64,000 bases of DNA, taken from the NCBI GenBank assembly GCA_964541755.1, contig CAZIRF010000012.1, positions 11,395 to 75,394 on the forward strand, in the 5' to 3' direction. The position numbers and the translations under genes are program-made. The notes below the pieces were generated by a model. That model was not told the origin of the DNA. It did no database searches and saw nothing but the letters and a program-made list of their open reading frames with translations. Each line of letters starts with the position of its first letter. Positions within the stretch are counted from its first letter, which is position 1. Of the stretch, positions 8,889 to 18,230 are shown one piece after another. The stretch comes from CAZIRF01 sp964541755 (GTDB taxonomy: Bacteria > Spirochaetota > Spirochaetia > Treponematales > Breznakiellaceae).

Positions 8889-11374
8889 GATTCCTCCTCG
8901 AGATAGGCACGGGCTTCGGCACTGAAGCGTTCGAAGGCCGTACGCAGGGGCGCCACGCTTGCGCGAGCGGCCTCCATATCCTGTGCCCGTGCCGCGAGCT
9001 CTGCGGCCAGGGCTTTCTGGGTGAGCTCGCCGGCCGAAAGGTTCGAGGCGCTGCCCTTTATGGTGTGGGTGTCGAGCAGGAAGCGCTCCCAGTCTTCCCT
9101 GTCCAACAGGCCTTCAAGACCCGCGACGGTCTCGCCGGTGCGTTCCAGATAGCGGCCCAAGAGGCTGCGAATCGTGTCGGTGTTGCCCATGAACGCGTAG
9201 TTGAGGGCCCTTCGGTCCAGAATCTTTTGCCGTGAATCTTCGTCCCCTGCCGGCACCGGGTGCCTGTTCAAAACCGCGGGCATGGGGACGGATTCCGTCT
9301 CGTGGCGTCCATCCGGTGGCAGCCAGTGGTCGAGTGCCTTCATGATGTCTGCGCGGTGGAAGGGCTTGACGATGGTGTCGTTCATGCCCGCGGCAAGACA
9401 GCGCTCCTTTTCGTCGCTCAGGGCGCTGGCGGTTACGGCCAGTATGGGGCTTTCCACCCCCGCTTGGCGGATACGCTCGCTGGCCTCGTAGCCGTTCAGG
9501 CGGGGCATCTGTATGTCCATGAAGATGAGGTCGAAGTGGTCCCGTTCGACGGCCGCCACGGCTTCGAGGCCGTCCGCCGCGCCGGCGACGGTGAAACCTG
9601 CCCGCTCGAGGATGAGGGACAGGAGCTTTTGGTTGATCTCGTGGTCCTCGGCAATGAGGACGTGCCCCCGAACCAGAGGGCCCGGGCCGGAACTATCAGC
9701 AGATTCTTCCTTTTCTTCGACGACTTCTTCGAGCTCTTCGAGTTCCGCGACTTCTCCGCTGGCCTCCTCGAAGCTGCCGGGCATGTGTTCGGGGCGGCGT
9801 CGTTTGAGGCCCTCATCGTCGCCGGGGGCCGCCTTGTCGAGGTCAACGGGGATGGCGCAGCACTCCTGGAGGGCGCCGGCCAGGTCGCGGCGTTTGACCG
9901 GCTTGTTGGTGTAGGCGTTGAACCACTTGAGGAGGGTCATTTTTGCGTCGGCACCCAGGGTGCCCTGCGGGACCATGAGGATGAGTTTTGAACTGTTGAT
10001 GGCGGGGTTAGCGTTGATTTCGGCGGCGAGGCGCCAGCCGTCCATCGTGGGCATGACCATGTCGATAAGGCACAGGCCGATGGGCCGACCCTGCATCGAA
10101 GCCGCCTGGAGAATGCGCAGGGCTTCGTAGCCGCTGTCCGCCTCGAGGATGGAGGCGTAGCCGAAGGATGTCAGGTAGGAGGACAGGACGGTGCGGGTTT
10201 CGCTGTGGTCGTCGACGATGAGTATGCGTTCGTCGCTCTTGACCGGCGGCAGGGTAAAGCGCCGCGGTTCGGGCAGGACCTCGACGGGGATGGAAAAGCT
10301 GAATATCGAACCGCGCGGGCTGTTGTCCGACATCCCGATGCGGCCCCCGAAGAGTTCCACCAGGTGCTTGCTGATGGCCAGGCCCAAACCGGTGCCCCCG
10401 AAGCGCCGCGTCGTCGAGGAATCGGCCTGGAAAAAGGTGGTGAAGAGCCCCTTGCGCTGTTCGGCCCGTATGCCGATGCCGGTGTCGATGATCGCGATGC
10501 TGATGGCCTCGCGGCGGTTGAGCGTCGTGCGGCGCAGGCGCAGGATGACGCTGCCTTCGGACGTGAATTTGACGGCGTTTTTTGCGAGGTTGACGATGAC
10601 CTGGCGGATGCGGTTGGGGTCGCCGCGTATGGCGGTGGGGGCATCGGCGGCGATGTCGATGAGTATTTCAAGGTTTTTGCGGTGGGCTTCGAGACAGACC
10701 ATGTCGCTGGCCTGCTCGAGTACCGATTCAAGGTCCACCTCGATCGACTCTATCGAGAGTTTGTTGGCTTCAATCTTCGAGTAGTCGAGGATGTCGTTGA
10801 TGAGCGAGAGCAGGACGTCGGTTGAGAAGCGCAATTGGCGCAGGTACTCGCTCTGCTCGCGGTCGAGCCGGGTCTCCTGCAGAAGCTCTGTCATGCCCAA
10901 CATGGTCTGTATGGGGGTGCGGATTTCATGACTCATGTTCGCCAGGAACTGGCTCTTGGTCTCTGTCGAGCGTTCGGCGAGTTCCTTGGCCTTGAGCAGT
11001 TGGCGCGCCTCGTTTTGCCGTTTCGTGCTGTCGGCTATCTGGAAACAGTAGAGGTTTTCCCGGTCCGGGGTGGCGGGAAGCCGCCAGGCCTGAACTTCCA
11101 GGAGGCGTTTGCTGTTGGCCTCGTCCTGGCAGGGGGTTTCAATGGCCAGCGAGGGAACCGATCCGTTGACGAGGGCGGCAAAGTGGAAGGCCACGAGGGG
11201 GGCCTGGTGGTCCTTGAACCATTCGGGCAGGCTCGTGCCGTCCTGAAGGGCGGGAAAGAGCCTGGTGAAGGCGTCGTTGTGCCGCACAATACTGCCATTG
11301 CGGTCCAGAAGGACCATGGCCAGACTGGCCGAAGAGAATACTGCCTTGAAGTCGTCCGCGCCCGCCTCCCGCAT
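8885..11374 (-). CDS. Hybrid sensor histidine kinase (PAS-HisKA-HATPase-REC-REC-Hpt)
   Basis: 829 residues, no signal or membrane segments, so a cytoplasmic sensor. Order: PAS-like domain (ASLAMVLLDRNGSIV onward), HisKA with the phosphorylated His in NMSHEIRTPIQTM, HATPase with NAVKF and GGTGLGLAISKHL, REC1 (IDMVMPTMDGW), REC2 (FMDIQMPRLNGYEA), and a C-terminal Hpt with its His in LDTHTIKGSASNL. This is the full BarA/ArcB-like phosphorelay in one chain. ATG 11374 is chosen because it sits just downstream of the regulator's stop and begins the PAS region; longer upstream starts would read through that gene. Output target unknown. Confidence 0.9.
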   Translation of the reverse strand: MREAGADDFKAVFSSASLAMVLLDRNGSIVRHNDAFTRLFPALQDGTSLPEWFKDHQAPLVAFHFAALVNGSVPSLAIETPCQDEANSKRLLEVQAWRLPATPDRENLYCFQIADSTKRQNEARQLLKAKELAERSTETKSQFLANMSHEIRTPIQTMLGMTELLQETRLDREQSEYLRQLRFSTDVLLSLINDILDYSKIEANKLSIESIEVDLESVLEQASDMVCLEAHRKNLEILIDIAADAPTAIRGDPNRIRQVIVNLAKNAVKFTSEGSVILRLRRTTLNRREAISIAIIDTGIGIRAEQRKGLFTTFFQADSSTTRRFGGTGLGLAISKHLVELFGGRIGMSDNSPRGSIFSFSIPVEVLPEPRRFTLPPVKSDERILIVDDHSETRTVLSSYLTSFGYASILEADSGYEALRILQAASMQGRPIGLCLIDMVMPTMDGWRLAAEINANPAINSSKLILMVPQGTLGADAKMTLLKWFNAYTNKPVKRRDLAGALQECCAIPVDLDKAAPGDDEGLKRRRPEHMPGSFEEASGEVAELEELEEVVEEKEESADSSGPGPLVRGHVLIAEDHEINQKLLSLILERAGFTVAGAADGLEAVAAVERDHFDLIFMDIQMPRLNGYEASERIRQAGVESPILAVTASALSDEKERCLAAGMNDTIVKPFHRADIMKALDHWLPPDGRHETESVPMPAVLNRHPVPAGDEDSRQKILDRRALNYAFMGNTDTIRSLLGRYLERTGETVAGLEGLLDREDWERFLLDTHTIKGSASNLSAGELTQKALAAELAARAQDMEAARASVAPLRTAFERFSAEARAYLEEES

Positions 11375-11376
11375 GG

Positions 11377-12648
11377 CTAGAGGCTGGGCCTGAGTATTTC
11401 GACTGCCTTGCGCAGTACGGCGTCCGGGTTGAGTGGTTTTGCCAGATAGCTTTTTACCCCCAACTGGAAGGCCTTGAGGACCATATCCCGTCCGTTGAGG
11501 GCCGAAAGGACAATGACCGGTTGGCGGATATCCCGGAAGCGCAGGGATTCGAGGACCTTGAAGCCGTCCACTTTGGGCATCATGAGATCCAGGAATACGA
11601 GATCCCACTCCCGATTTTGGCCCTTGTCCAGGAAGTCCTGTCCGTCACCAAAGACGACAATCTCGCTGCCCAGCGTCTTGAGGGTGTTCTTGAGCATCTC
11701 CTGTATGACCATGTCGTCGTCAACGATGGCGAAGGAGAGCCTGCGCCCCGATGCACGTATGTCCTCGAGGCTGGGAAGGCGGGAGGATTCTGCGGCGAAC
11801 TTGAGCGTGGCCCCCTCGCTCGCCGGCCCGTGGGCTTCGGCCGAAAGGACCCGGTCCCCGATAATGTGGGCGGTCTTCTCGCCGTACTCCATGCCCGGGT
11901 CGAGGTCTTTCAAGAGGCCGTCGAGGGCGGGTTTGAGAGAGCTGGTAACCTCGAGGCCCCGGTATTCTTTGCGCGAAGAGATGAATTCCTTGACGAAGCT
12001 GTCCATGGTGATAACGCGGATATGCCGTGTTTTCATTGATGGCACAGAGGTGATGGTCTCCATCAGTTTTTCCATGTTCGGGGCGTCCGGGAAGCCCAAC
12101 TTCATGCTCGAGAGCATGAGCAGGAGCTTGGGGGTCTTGAGTTCGTAGAGGCTGACGAGTTCGCCGATCTTGTAGCGCAAGAGGTCCAGCTTGTCGCGGT
12201 TGAGGCCTTGGGCGATCTCCACGAACACGATGTCGTCGTTGACGTGGGCTTCGGCGATGCAGGGGGTCTCGTCGAGCTCGAACTCGTGTTCGAGGAGGGC
12301 CGAGAGGGTCTCGAAGAGGCTGTCAATCTTGAGGGGTTTGGTGAAGACCTTCTTGACGTTGTACTTGGTAAGCTCGACGATGCGCTTCTGGTCAACGGCC
12401 AGGGCCGTCACGATGACCGGGATATCCGCCATGTTCGGGTCCTTGCGTTTTTCTTCAAGAACCGTGAGGCAGCTTTGACGGGAGAGTTCATACTGTATGA
12501 TGAGGAGGTCGGCGCCCGTCGTGCGCATCTTGGAAAGGGCGTCCAAGCCGTTTATGGCGGTTGAGACTTGTATGCCGCCCGCTTCGAGGCGGGTCTTGAG
12601 GTAGTCCCTCAAGTGGGGGGATTCATCGATAACGAGGACTTGCTTCAT
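11377..12648 (-). CDS. Two-receiver response regulator with a STAS-like middle domain
   Basis: 423 residues. The N-terminal receiver (1-120) has VLVIDESPHLRDYL and the KPLK lysine, but where the phosphorylated Asp belongs it reads LLIIQYELS, so it looks non-phosphorylatable. The middle (about 130-215: VFVEIAQGLNRDKLDLLRY, LLLMLSSMKL) resembles a STAS fold. The C-terminal receiver is canonical: FAIVDDDMVIQ, FLDLMMPKVDG, VLSAL and AKPL. No DNA-binding domain is present, so it probably acts by protein contact. ATG 12648 has AGGAG six bases upstream. It directly precedes the hybrid kinase and is its likely partner. Confidence 0.85.
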   Translation of the reverse strand: MKQVLVIDESPHLRDYLKTRLEAGGIQVSTAINGLDALSKMRTTGADLLIIQYELSRQSCLTVLEEKRKDPNMADIPVIVTALAVDQKRIVELTKYNVKKVFTKPLKIDSLFETLSALLEHEFELDETPCIAEAHVNDDIVFVEIAQGLNRDKLDLLRYKIGELVSLYELKTPKLLLMLSSMKLGFPDAPNMEKLMETITSVPSMKTRHIRVITMDSFVKEFISSRKEYRGLEVTSSLKPALDGLLKDLDPGMEYGEKTAHIIGDRVLSAEAHGPASEGATLKFAAESSRLPSLEDIRASGRRLSFAIVDDDMVIQEMLKNTLKTLGSEIVVFGDGQDFLDKGQNREWDLVFLDLMMPKVDGFKVLESLRFRDIRQPVIVLSALNGRDMVLKAFQLGVKSYLAKPLNPDAVLRKAVEILRPSL

Positions 12649-12706
12649 GAATGCTCCTGGGACTATTGTACGGAAGCAGGGGCATCCTTGCAACAAGGAG
12701 GGTATC

Positions 12707-13273
12707 ATGTCGAAAGAGCTTTGGGTCATTCTGGCCGACGGTTTTGAGGAGATTGAGGCACTAACCCCGGTCGATTGCCTGCGGCGTGCGGGGGCCGTCG
12801 TAAAGGTCTTGAGTTTGGGTGCCCCCCTCGTTACGGGGGCGCGGGGAATAGTGGTCAAGGCTGATGATACCCTGGTCAACTGCGTTTCAAAGGACGATGA
12901 AAAGAGCCCGCTCCCGGACGGGATCATCCTGCCGGGGGGGCTTGGCGGGGCCAAGGCCCTCGCGGCGAGCTCCCTTGTGGGCGAAGTCCTGCGCGAACAG
13001 GATGCGGCCGGGGGCCTTGTCGCGGCTATCTGCGCCGCGCCCGCCCTCGTTCTGGCGTCCCGTGGTCTTTTGGAGGGGCGGCGGTGGACCTGCTACCCCG
13101 GTATGGAAGAGGGCATAGCCGCCGGCTCATGGTCTGCAGACCGGGTCGTCGTCGACGGCCGGCTTGTTACTGCGCGCGGTCCCGGCTGCGCCATGGAATT
13201 TTCTCTCGCCCTTGTCGAGGTCCTGTACGGGGAGGGGCCGCGCGCCCGCTTGGCCGAAGCCCTGGTCCTGTAG
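12707..13273 (+). CDS. DJ-1/PfpI-family protein (YajL/ThiJ-like)
   Basis: 188 residues. ATG 12707 follows AAGGAGG. DJ-1 signatures: WVILADGFEEIEALTPVD with the conserved Glu near residue 15, ILPGGLGGAKAL, and the nucleophile elbow AAICAAPALVLA with Cys109. The family covers deglycase/chaperone-type stress proteins; the exact reaction is uncertain. Divergently transcribed from the two-receiver regulator with only 58 bases between starts. Confidence 0.88.
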   Translation: MSKELWVILADGFEEIEALTPVDCLRRAGAVVKVLSLGAPLVTGARGIVVKADDTLVNCVSKDDEKSPLPDGIILPGGLGGAKALAASSLVGEVLREQDAAGGLVAAICAAPALVLASRGLLEGRRWTCYPGMEEGIAAGSWSADRVVVDGRLVTARGPGCAMEFSLALVEVLYGEGPRARLAEALVL

Positions 13274-13291
13274 GCTCCTTTCATCCCCTTC

Positions 13292-13328
13292 ACCCGGCCC
13301 GAAAACGGGTGCAGCCGCACAGCTGTGC
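13292..13328. terminator. Paired hairpins between convergent genes
   Basis: ACCCG...CGGGT (13292-13310) is followed at once by the 12-bp perfect palindrome GCACAGCTGTGC (13317-13328). They lie in the 73-base gap between the DJ-1 gene and the PfkB gene. No T-run follows, so termination is an inference. Confidence 0.4.
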
Positions 13329-13346
13329 TGCTTGCGCCTCGAGTGC

Positions 13347-14375
13347 TTAACGCGCCAGCTTTACAAGGCGGGTTCTGTCCGGGTCGGACCCCGGCACGCT
13401 GAGTATTTCCCGCGCGACGCGGTTGCCCCGCACCGCGCACTCGCGTATGGGCCGGCCCTTGAGCCAGGCGGCGAGGAAGCCCGCTGCGAAGGCGTCGCCG
13501 GCCCCGGTGCGATCGAAAGGCGTACGCGCGAGGGTGGGGACGGTGTAGCGGGTGCCGCTGGCGTAGACCAAGACGCCCTTTTCCGCCCGCTTGACGACGG
13601 CGACGGGGAAGGGCCCGTCCTTGCTTGCCTCGCGTAAAAGCTGGTAGCGTTCATCATCTTCGAGCCTTTCGCTCTCGTCCGGGCAGGATGTTTTGAGTGT
13701 GCAGCTGAGGGCGTTTGCCTCGGCCTCGTTCATGAAGAGCATGAGCGGGTAGCGGCGGGCCATGTCGAGTATGAAATTTGCCGATTCGGCTGCGATGCGC
13801 GGGAGGGACAGGTCCAGGGCGACCGTCGTTCCGTAGTAGTCGGCGAGCTCGAGAATCCGCGTCATGAGATCGGTACGCGAGAGCAGGAAGCCGTCGAGCA
13901 TGAGGACCCGCGCACGGCGGATAAGGGCCTCGTCGATGTCTTCCACCATCAAATCCAGGGCCGCAGAGGCATTGGCCGCCACCGAGGAGAGGCCCCCCGC
14001 CATGCGGATGACGGCGCAGGCCCCGGTGGGCCTGGGGCTCTTCTTGAGGTAGAGATCGACCCCCGCCTCGCCCATGTCGCGTGCAAAGTGCAGGGCAAAG
14101 CGGTCGTCTTTGCCGTCGGGTGTCGAGCCCGTACAGCCGACAAAGGCGGTCGTGCGGCCCATGAGCGCGGCGAGTTTAGCAACGGTGGCAGCCCCCCCGC
14201 CCGAACTGGCAGAGGGGTCGGGGAGGGCTATCAGTATATCGTTGAGCCGTTCCCTGCCCACATCGATGTTCGAGTTGGGGTGGAGGCCCAGGAGGGTGGC
14301 GGTCTCCTCGTCACAGAAGGCCACCATATCCACCAAAGCGTTCCCGATTGCCAGAATGTCGAGCTCTGTATCCAT
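13347..14375 (-). CDS. PfkB-family carbohydrate/nucleoside kinase
   Basis: 342 residues with the PfkB/ribokinase fold. It starts DILAIGNALVDMVAF; the substrate lid region GGAATVAKLAALMG and the C-terminal PfkB signature DRTGAGDAFAAGFLAAWL with catalytic Asp are present. The overall pattern resembles adenosine-kinase-like members (GxGNALxD start), but substrate cannot be fixed. It follows ackA by 11 bases on the same strand and probably shares its transcript. Confidence 0.85.
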   Translation of the reverse strand: MDTELDILAIGNALVDMVAFCDEETATLLGLHPNSNIDVGRERLNDILIALPDPSASSGGGAATVAKLAALMGRTTAFVGCTGSTPDGKDDRFALHFARDMGEAGVDLYLKKSPRPTGACAVIRMAGGLSSVAANASAALDLMVEDIDEALIRRARVLMLDGFLLSRTDLMTRILELADYYGTTVALDLSLPRIAAESANFILDMARRYPLMLFMNEAEANALSCTLKTSCPDESERLEDDERYQLLREASKDGPFPVAVVKRAEKGVLVYASGTRYTVPTLARTPFDRTGAGDAFAAGFLAAWLKGRPIRECAVRGNRVAREILSVPGSDPDRTRLVKLAR

Positions 14376-14386
14376 AAAAACGCTTG

Positions 14387-15730
14387 TTATCCCTTTGGCG
14401 GCTTCGCAACGATATCCGCCAGGCGCGGGTTCTTTGCGACATCGTTCTTCAATGCCTCTTCCCGTGCCTTGTTGACATAGGAGGGGCTCTGGAAGGAGTA
14501 GCTGAACTTCGTGTGGACGTCGTAGGTCCCGGCCATGAGGGCGTAGGCGTCTTCGGTCATGACGAGTTCTTCGTCGGTGGGAATGACGAAGATCGGGATT
14601 TTCGAAGAGGGTGCATCGATGCGGGTTTCGGCGTTGCGGGTCTTTGAAGTATCGTTCTTGTCCGGGTCGAAGACGATCCCCAGGCCCTCGAGGCCGGCGA
14701 GGATCTTCTTGCGCATGTAGGGGGCCATTTCGCCGACGCCGGCGGTAAAGACGAGGGCATCCACGCGGCCAAGGGCTGCCATGTAGGCCCCGATGTACTT
14801 GCGCACGCGGTAGGCCTCGATGTCCTGGGCGAGTTCGGCGTTCTTGTCGCCCTTTTCGACGGCAGCCTGGATGTCGCGGCGGTCGGTGAGCCCCCCGGTA
14901 AGGCCCGCAAGGCCCGACTTCTTGTTGAGTGTGGTATCCATGTCGGCGGCGCTCATGCCCGTCTTGCGCATCATGTAGAAGGCGAGGGCGGGGTCGATGT
15001 CGCCCGAGCGGGAGCCCATCACAAGTCCCTCAAGCGGGGTCATGCCCATGGAGGTGTCGAAGGAGCAGCCGTCCTTGACGGCGTTTATCGAAGAGCCGTT
15101 GCCGATGTGAGCGATAATAAGGTTGGTCTTGAAGGGGTCTTTGCCCAAAAGTGCGGCGGCCCGCTTGGCCGTGTAGAGGAAGCTCGTGCCGTGGAAACCG
15201 TAGCGGCGGGTGGAATAGTTTTCGTACCACTCGGCGGGTACGGCGTAGCGGTAGGCCATGGGGGGCATGGTCTGGTGCCAGGCGGTGTCCATGATGGCAC
15301 ACTGGGGTACGCCGGGGAGGGCTTCCTGCGCCGCTTCGATGCCCATGAGGTTTGCGGGGATGTGGAGGGGGCCCAGGTCTTCGACCTCGCGGAAGACCTT
15401 CATGACGTCGTCATTGACGATGACCGACTTCGTGAAGCGGTCGCCGCCGTGGAGGACGCGGTGGCCGACGGCCTTGATCAGGGACATGTCGCTTATAACC
15501 CCGTGGACGGGGTCGGTAAGGGTGTCGATGATGAGCTTGACGGCGGCGGTATGGTTGGGGCAGTCGTGCTTCGTCTCGTACTCGGGCTTGCCTTTGGGCT
15601 TGTGGGTGATGAAGGAGCCCGGCAGAGTGACGCGTTCGACGACGCCGACGGCGAGGACTTCTTTTTCGGTCCAGTCGTAGACCTGATACTTGGCAGACGA
15701 GGAACCGCAATTGAGAGTGAGAATGACCAT
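14387..15730 (-). CDS. ackA: Acetate kinase
   Basis: 447 residues; interconverts acetyl phosphate plus ADP with acetate plus ATP, the ATP-yielding end of acetate fermentation. The start ATG 15730 gives the canonical N-terminus MVILTLNCGSSSAKYQVYD; an AGGGGG site lies upstream. Further signatures: GHRVLHGGDRF, MDTAWHQTMP, YGFHGTSFLY, AHIGNGSSI, FDTSMGMTPLEGLVMGTR-like sequence (here MGSR) and FTAGVGE. About 45 residues longer than the E. coli enzyme, mostly at the C-terminus. No phosphotransacetylase gene adjoins it. Confidence 0.97.
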   Translation of the reverse strand: MVILTLNCGSSSAKYQVYDWTEKEVLAVGVVERVTLPGSFITHKPKGKPEYETKHDCPNHTAAVKLIIDTLTDPVHGVISDMSLIKAVGHRVLHGGDRFTKSVIVNDDVMKVFREVEDLGPLHIPANLMGIEAAQEALPGVPQCAIMDTAWHQTMPPMAYRYAVPAEWYENYSTRRYGFHGTSFLYTAKRAAALLGKDPFKTNLIIAHIGNGSSINAVKDGCSFDTSMGMTPLEGLVMGSRSGDIDPALAFYMMRKTGMSAADMDTTLNKKSGLAGLTGGLTDRRDIQAAVEKGDKNAELAQDIEAYRVRKYIGAYMAALGRVDALVFTAGVGEMAPYMRKKILAGLEGLGIVFDPDKNDTSKTRNAETRIDAPSSKIPIFVIPTDEELVMTEDAYALMAGTYDVHTKFSYSFQSPSYVNKAREEALKNDVAKNPRLADIVAKPPKG

Positions 15731-15959
15731 GGAAAAAACCCCCTGGGTGATTTGCGGGACGAAGTTCGTCGCTCTGGCGGCTTGTGGGTCAGCACGCTGC
15801 TGCGAAGCCGGAACGGGTGGCGCTTTCGTCCGAATTTTGAGACAGGAAGAGTCTAGCGGAAGAATGGAATAATGGGAATAAAGCGATGCGGAAAAACGGC
15901 TGCAATCCCGAAATCGGAACACTTTGCTTGCCGCGTGCCCACCAAAGCCGGGAAAGTCT
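15731..15959. other. Spacer upstream of ackA
   Basis: 229 bases with no gene. On the minus strand TTCCCA and TAGACT are 17 bases apart about 110 bases before ackA and could be its promoter; this is weak. Confidence 0.35.
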
Positions 15960-16700
15960 CTACTCTTCGACGAGGAGGTCGTGGGGTGCGGTACCGATGG
16001 CGGCCAGCATGCGCCGTTTTATCGCCCCCGATCCGCCGGTCACGGTTTCGAGCCTGCTGCGGGCCGTCTTGCGGGCCGACGCGTCGCCCCAGTCACACTG
16101 GCAGGTGTTGCCCAGGAGCCCCTCCTCCTCCATGAAGGCGACAATCTGCCGCTCCTCGACGTAGGCCAGGGGGCGGACAAGGCGCAGGGGGTACTTGCGG
16201 TATTGAAGGAGAGCGGGCATGGTCGAGAGGCTCCCCTTGTCGCAGAGGTTCATGAGAAAGGTTTCAAGGATATCGTCGAGGTGATGGCCCAGGGCGAGGC
16301 TCGTAAACCCCCTGTCGAGGGCATATTTGATGAGTTCGGTACGCCGTTGCGTAGAACACCAGTAGCAGTTCATCTTTTCCCCCTGCTTGACCCGGCCCAG
16401 GACATTCACCTCGAGGGTAACCGGTTCAATCCCCCAGGAGGCGAGGCGTTCGAGGAGGGCCGGGGGCAGTTTCTGGCTGAACTCGGTGGCGATGTGAACG
16501 CACACAAGCTCGAAGGAGACCTTGAAGGCCTTCTTCCAGGTCGAGAGGGCCCAGGCGAGGGTCGTGGAATCCTTCCCGCCCGAGAGCCCCAACACTATGC
16601 GGTCTCCTTCGCGGACAAGGCCGCGCTCGAGGACCGCCTTCGTGACGAGCTTCCCGACCGCGTTTGCCGGCCGGGCCCGCTCGAGGCCGCGATTGGCCAT
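15960..16700 (-). CDS. TtcA-family PP-loop ATPase (tRNA thiolation-like)
   Basis: 246 residues. The PP-loop SGGKDS lies at residues 40-45; the iron-sulfur CxxC is NCYWC, and a further pair occurs as CQC late in the protein. GHHLDDILETFLMNLC is the conserved TtcA middle motif. TtcA adds 2-thiocytidine at position 32 of tRNAs, so that is the best guess, though TtcA paralogues act on other tRNA positions. The start codon is one base after the malic enzyme stop, so the two genes are co-transcribed. Confidence 0.85.
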   Translation of the reverse strand: MANRGLERARPANAVGKLVTKAVLERGLVREGDRIVLGLSGGKDSTTLAWALSTWKKAFKVSFELVCVHIATEFSQKLPPALLERLASWGIEPVTLEVNVLGRVKQGEKMNCYWCSTQRRTELIKYALDRGFTSLALGHHLDDILETFLMNLCDKGSLSTMPALLQYRKYPLRLVRPLAYVEERQIVAFMEEEGLLGNTCQCDWGDASARKTARSRLETVTGGSGAIKRRMLAAIGTAPHDLLVEE

Positions 16701-16701
16701 G

Positions 16702-18159
16702 CTATTCGGCGCGGATGGCGTCGATAGCCCTTGAGAGGGCTTCGTCGAAGAGGGCCTGGGGAGGCTCCTGGATAAGGCCCTTGTCCACGAGGGCGGCGAG
16801 GGCGGCGCGGCTTGCGTCTATATCGGCACGGGCCTGCTGGTAGACCTCCTCCCAAGTAAGCTCCACGCGGGCGAGGCCCTCTTTGATCGCCTGCATGGCC
16901 ACGTCGGCGGCCTGGATGGCGAATACCTCGGTCTCCTCCATGGTGCAGATGATGTTGTCCTCGCTTATTCCCCGCTTTTCGGCGAAGTCGGCGATGGAGT
17001 GGGAACAGCGTATGGCCATGCCGTCGGATATTTTGCGGGCGCGCACGAGGAGGGCGCCCTTGAGGATGCCGGGGAAGCAGACGGAGTTGTTGACCTGGTT
17101 GGGGAAGTCGCCGCGGCCGGTCGCCACGATAAAGGCCCCGGCCTTCTTGGCCGTGTGCGGCCAGATCTCCGGGACGGGATTTGCGCAGACGAAGACGATG
17201 GATTTCGGGGCCATCGAGGCGACCCACTCGGGCTTGACGGTATCCGGGCCGGGTGTCGAGAGGGCGATGAGGACATCGGCCCCCTTGATGGCGTCTTCAA
17301 TTCTGTCGATGCGCATGGGGTTGGTCGACTGGCAGAGCTCCCACTTGCGGTAGTGTCGGCTGTCGGCCTCGATGTCGCCGCGACCGGCATGGAGCCCGCC
17401 CTTCGAGTCGAAGATGGCCATGTTCTCGCCCCTGCCGCCGTCCGAGAGTATGAGGCGGGCGATGGTCGTGTTGGAGGCGCCTGCGCCCAAGAGGACGATC
17501 TTTGCATCCGCAAGGGACTTGCCCGCGAGCTTCAAGGCATTGAGCAGGCCCGCGAGGGTGACGCAGGCCGTCCCCTGTGCGTCATCGTGCCAGACGGGGA
17601 TGTCGCAGGCCTCGCGCAATTCGTCGAGGACGCGGAAGCAGTTGGGCTGGCTGATATCCTCGAGGTTCACCGCTCCGAAGGAGGGCTGGAGCATCTTTAC
17701 AAAGTCGATGATCTTGGCGGGGTCGCTCTTGCCGTTCTCGCCGCGGGCATCGATGCACAGGGCCGTCGCATCCACGCCGCCCAGGTACTTCATCAGCATG
17801 GCCTTCCCTTCCATGACGCCAAGGCCCCCGGGGGGCGTGCAGTCCCCGTCGCCCAGGACGCGGGTGGAGTCGCTCACGACGGCGACGAGGTTGCCGCGGT
17901 TGGAAAGGGCGAAGGATTCATCGTTGTTGTCGCGAATGGTCGTCGAGACCTTGGAAACCCCCGGGGTGTACCAGAGGTTGAACCAGTTGAGTCCGTATAT
18001 GCCGCACTTGGGCAGGGTCTGCATCTTGCCACCGTAAAAGCGGTGGGTCGAGACCGAAAGCTCTTTGAGGAAGAGGGTGCGGGCCTTTGCCTTCTGGTCG
18101 TCGGTGAAGTCCGCGGGGAAGGCGTCTGCGAGGTTCGAGAGATCGAGTTTGATGCTCAT
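16702..18159 (-). CDS. Malic enzyme, NAD(P)-dependent
   Basis: 485 residues; oxidative decarboxylation of malate to pyruvate. Landmarks: GIYGLNWFNLWYTPGVS, the catalytic and metal region LGDGDCTPPGGLGVMEGKAML, VNLEDISQPNCFRVLDEL, VWHDDAQGTACVTLAGLLNAL, the dinucleotide-binding VLLGAGASNTTIARL, and CANPVPEIWP plus GRGDFPNQVNNSVCFPGI. No C-terminal phosphotransacetylase domain. Short-form bacterial type; cofactor preference not resolved. Likely feeds pyruvate and acetyl-phosphate metabolism together with acetate kinase. Confidence 0.95.
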   Translation of the reverse strand: MSIKLDLSNLADAFPADFTDDQKAKARTLFLKELSVSTHRFYGGKMQTLPKCGIYGLNWFNLWYTPGVSKVSTTIRDNNDESFALSNRGNLVAVVSDSTRVLGDGDCTPPGGLGVMEGKAMLMKYLGGVDATALCIDARGENGKSDPAKIIDFVKMLQPSFGAVNLEDISQPNCFRVLDELREACDIPVWHDDAQGTACVTLAGLLNALKLAGKSLADAKIVLLGAGASNTTIARLILSDGGRGENMAIFDSKGGLHAGRGDIEADSRHYRKWELCQSTNPMRIDRIEDAIKGADVLIALSTPGPDTVKPEWVASMAPKSIVFVCANPVPEIWPHTAKKAGAFIVATGRGDFPNQVNNSVCFPGILKGALLVRARKISDGMAIRCSHSIADFAEKRGISEDNIICTMEETEVFAIQAADVAMQAIKEGLARVELTWEEVYQQARADIDASRAALAALVDKGLIQEPPQALFDEALSRAIDAIRAE

Positions 18160-18206
18160 GGGGGTGCTCCGTTTTGACGAAAGGGATCGTGCGTGGACTA
18201 TACCAT

Positions 18207-18230
18207 ATCAATGCTGATAGTTTCCAGCGC
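18207..18230 (-). repeat. Copy of the CTATCAGCAT word plus GTTTCCAGC extension
   Basis: Plus strand reads ATCAATGCTGATAG then TTTCCAGCGC and TGCAGG. It includes CTATCAGCAT (minus, 18211-18220) and shares GATAGTTTCC with copies at 42857 and 45403 and TAGTTTCCAGCTGCAGG with 29027. Confidence 0.7.
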
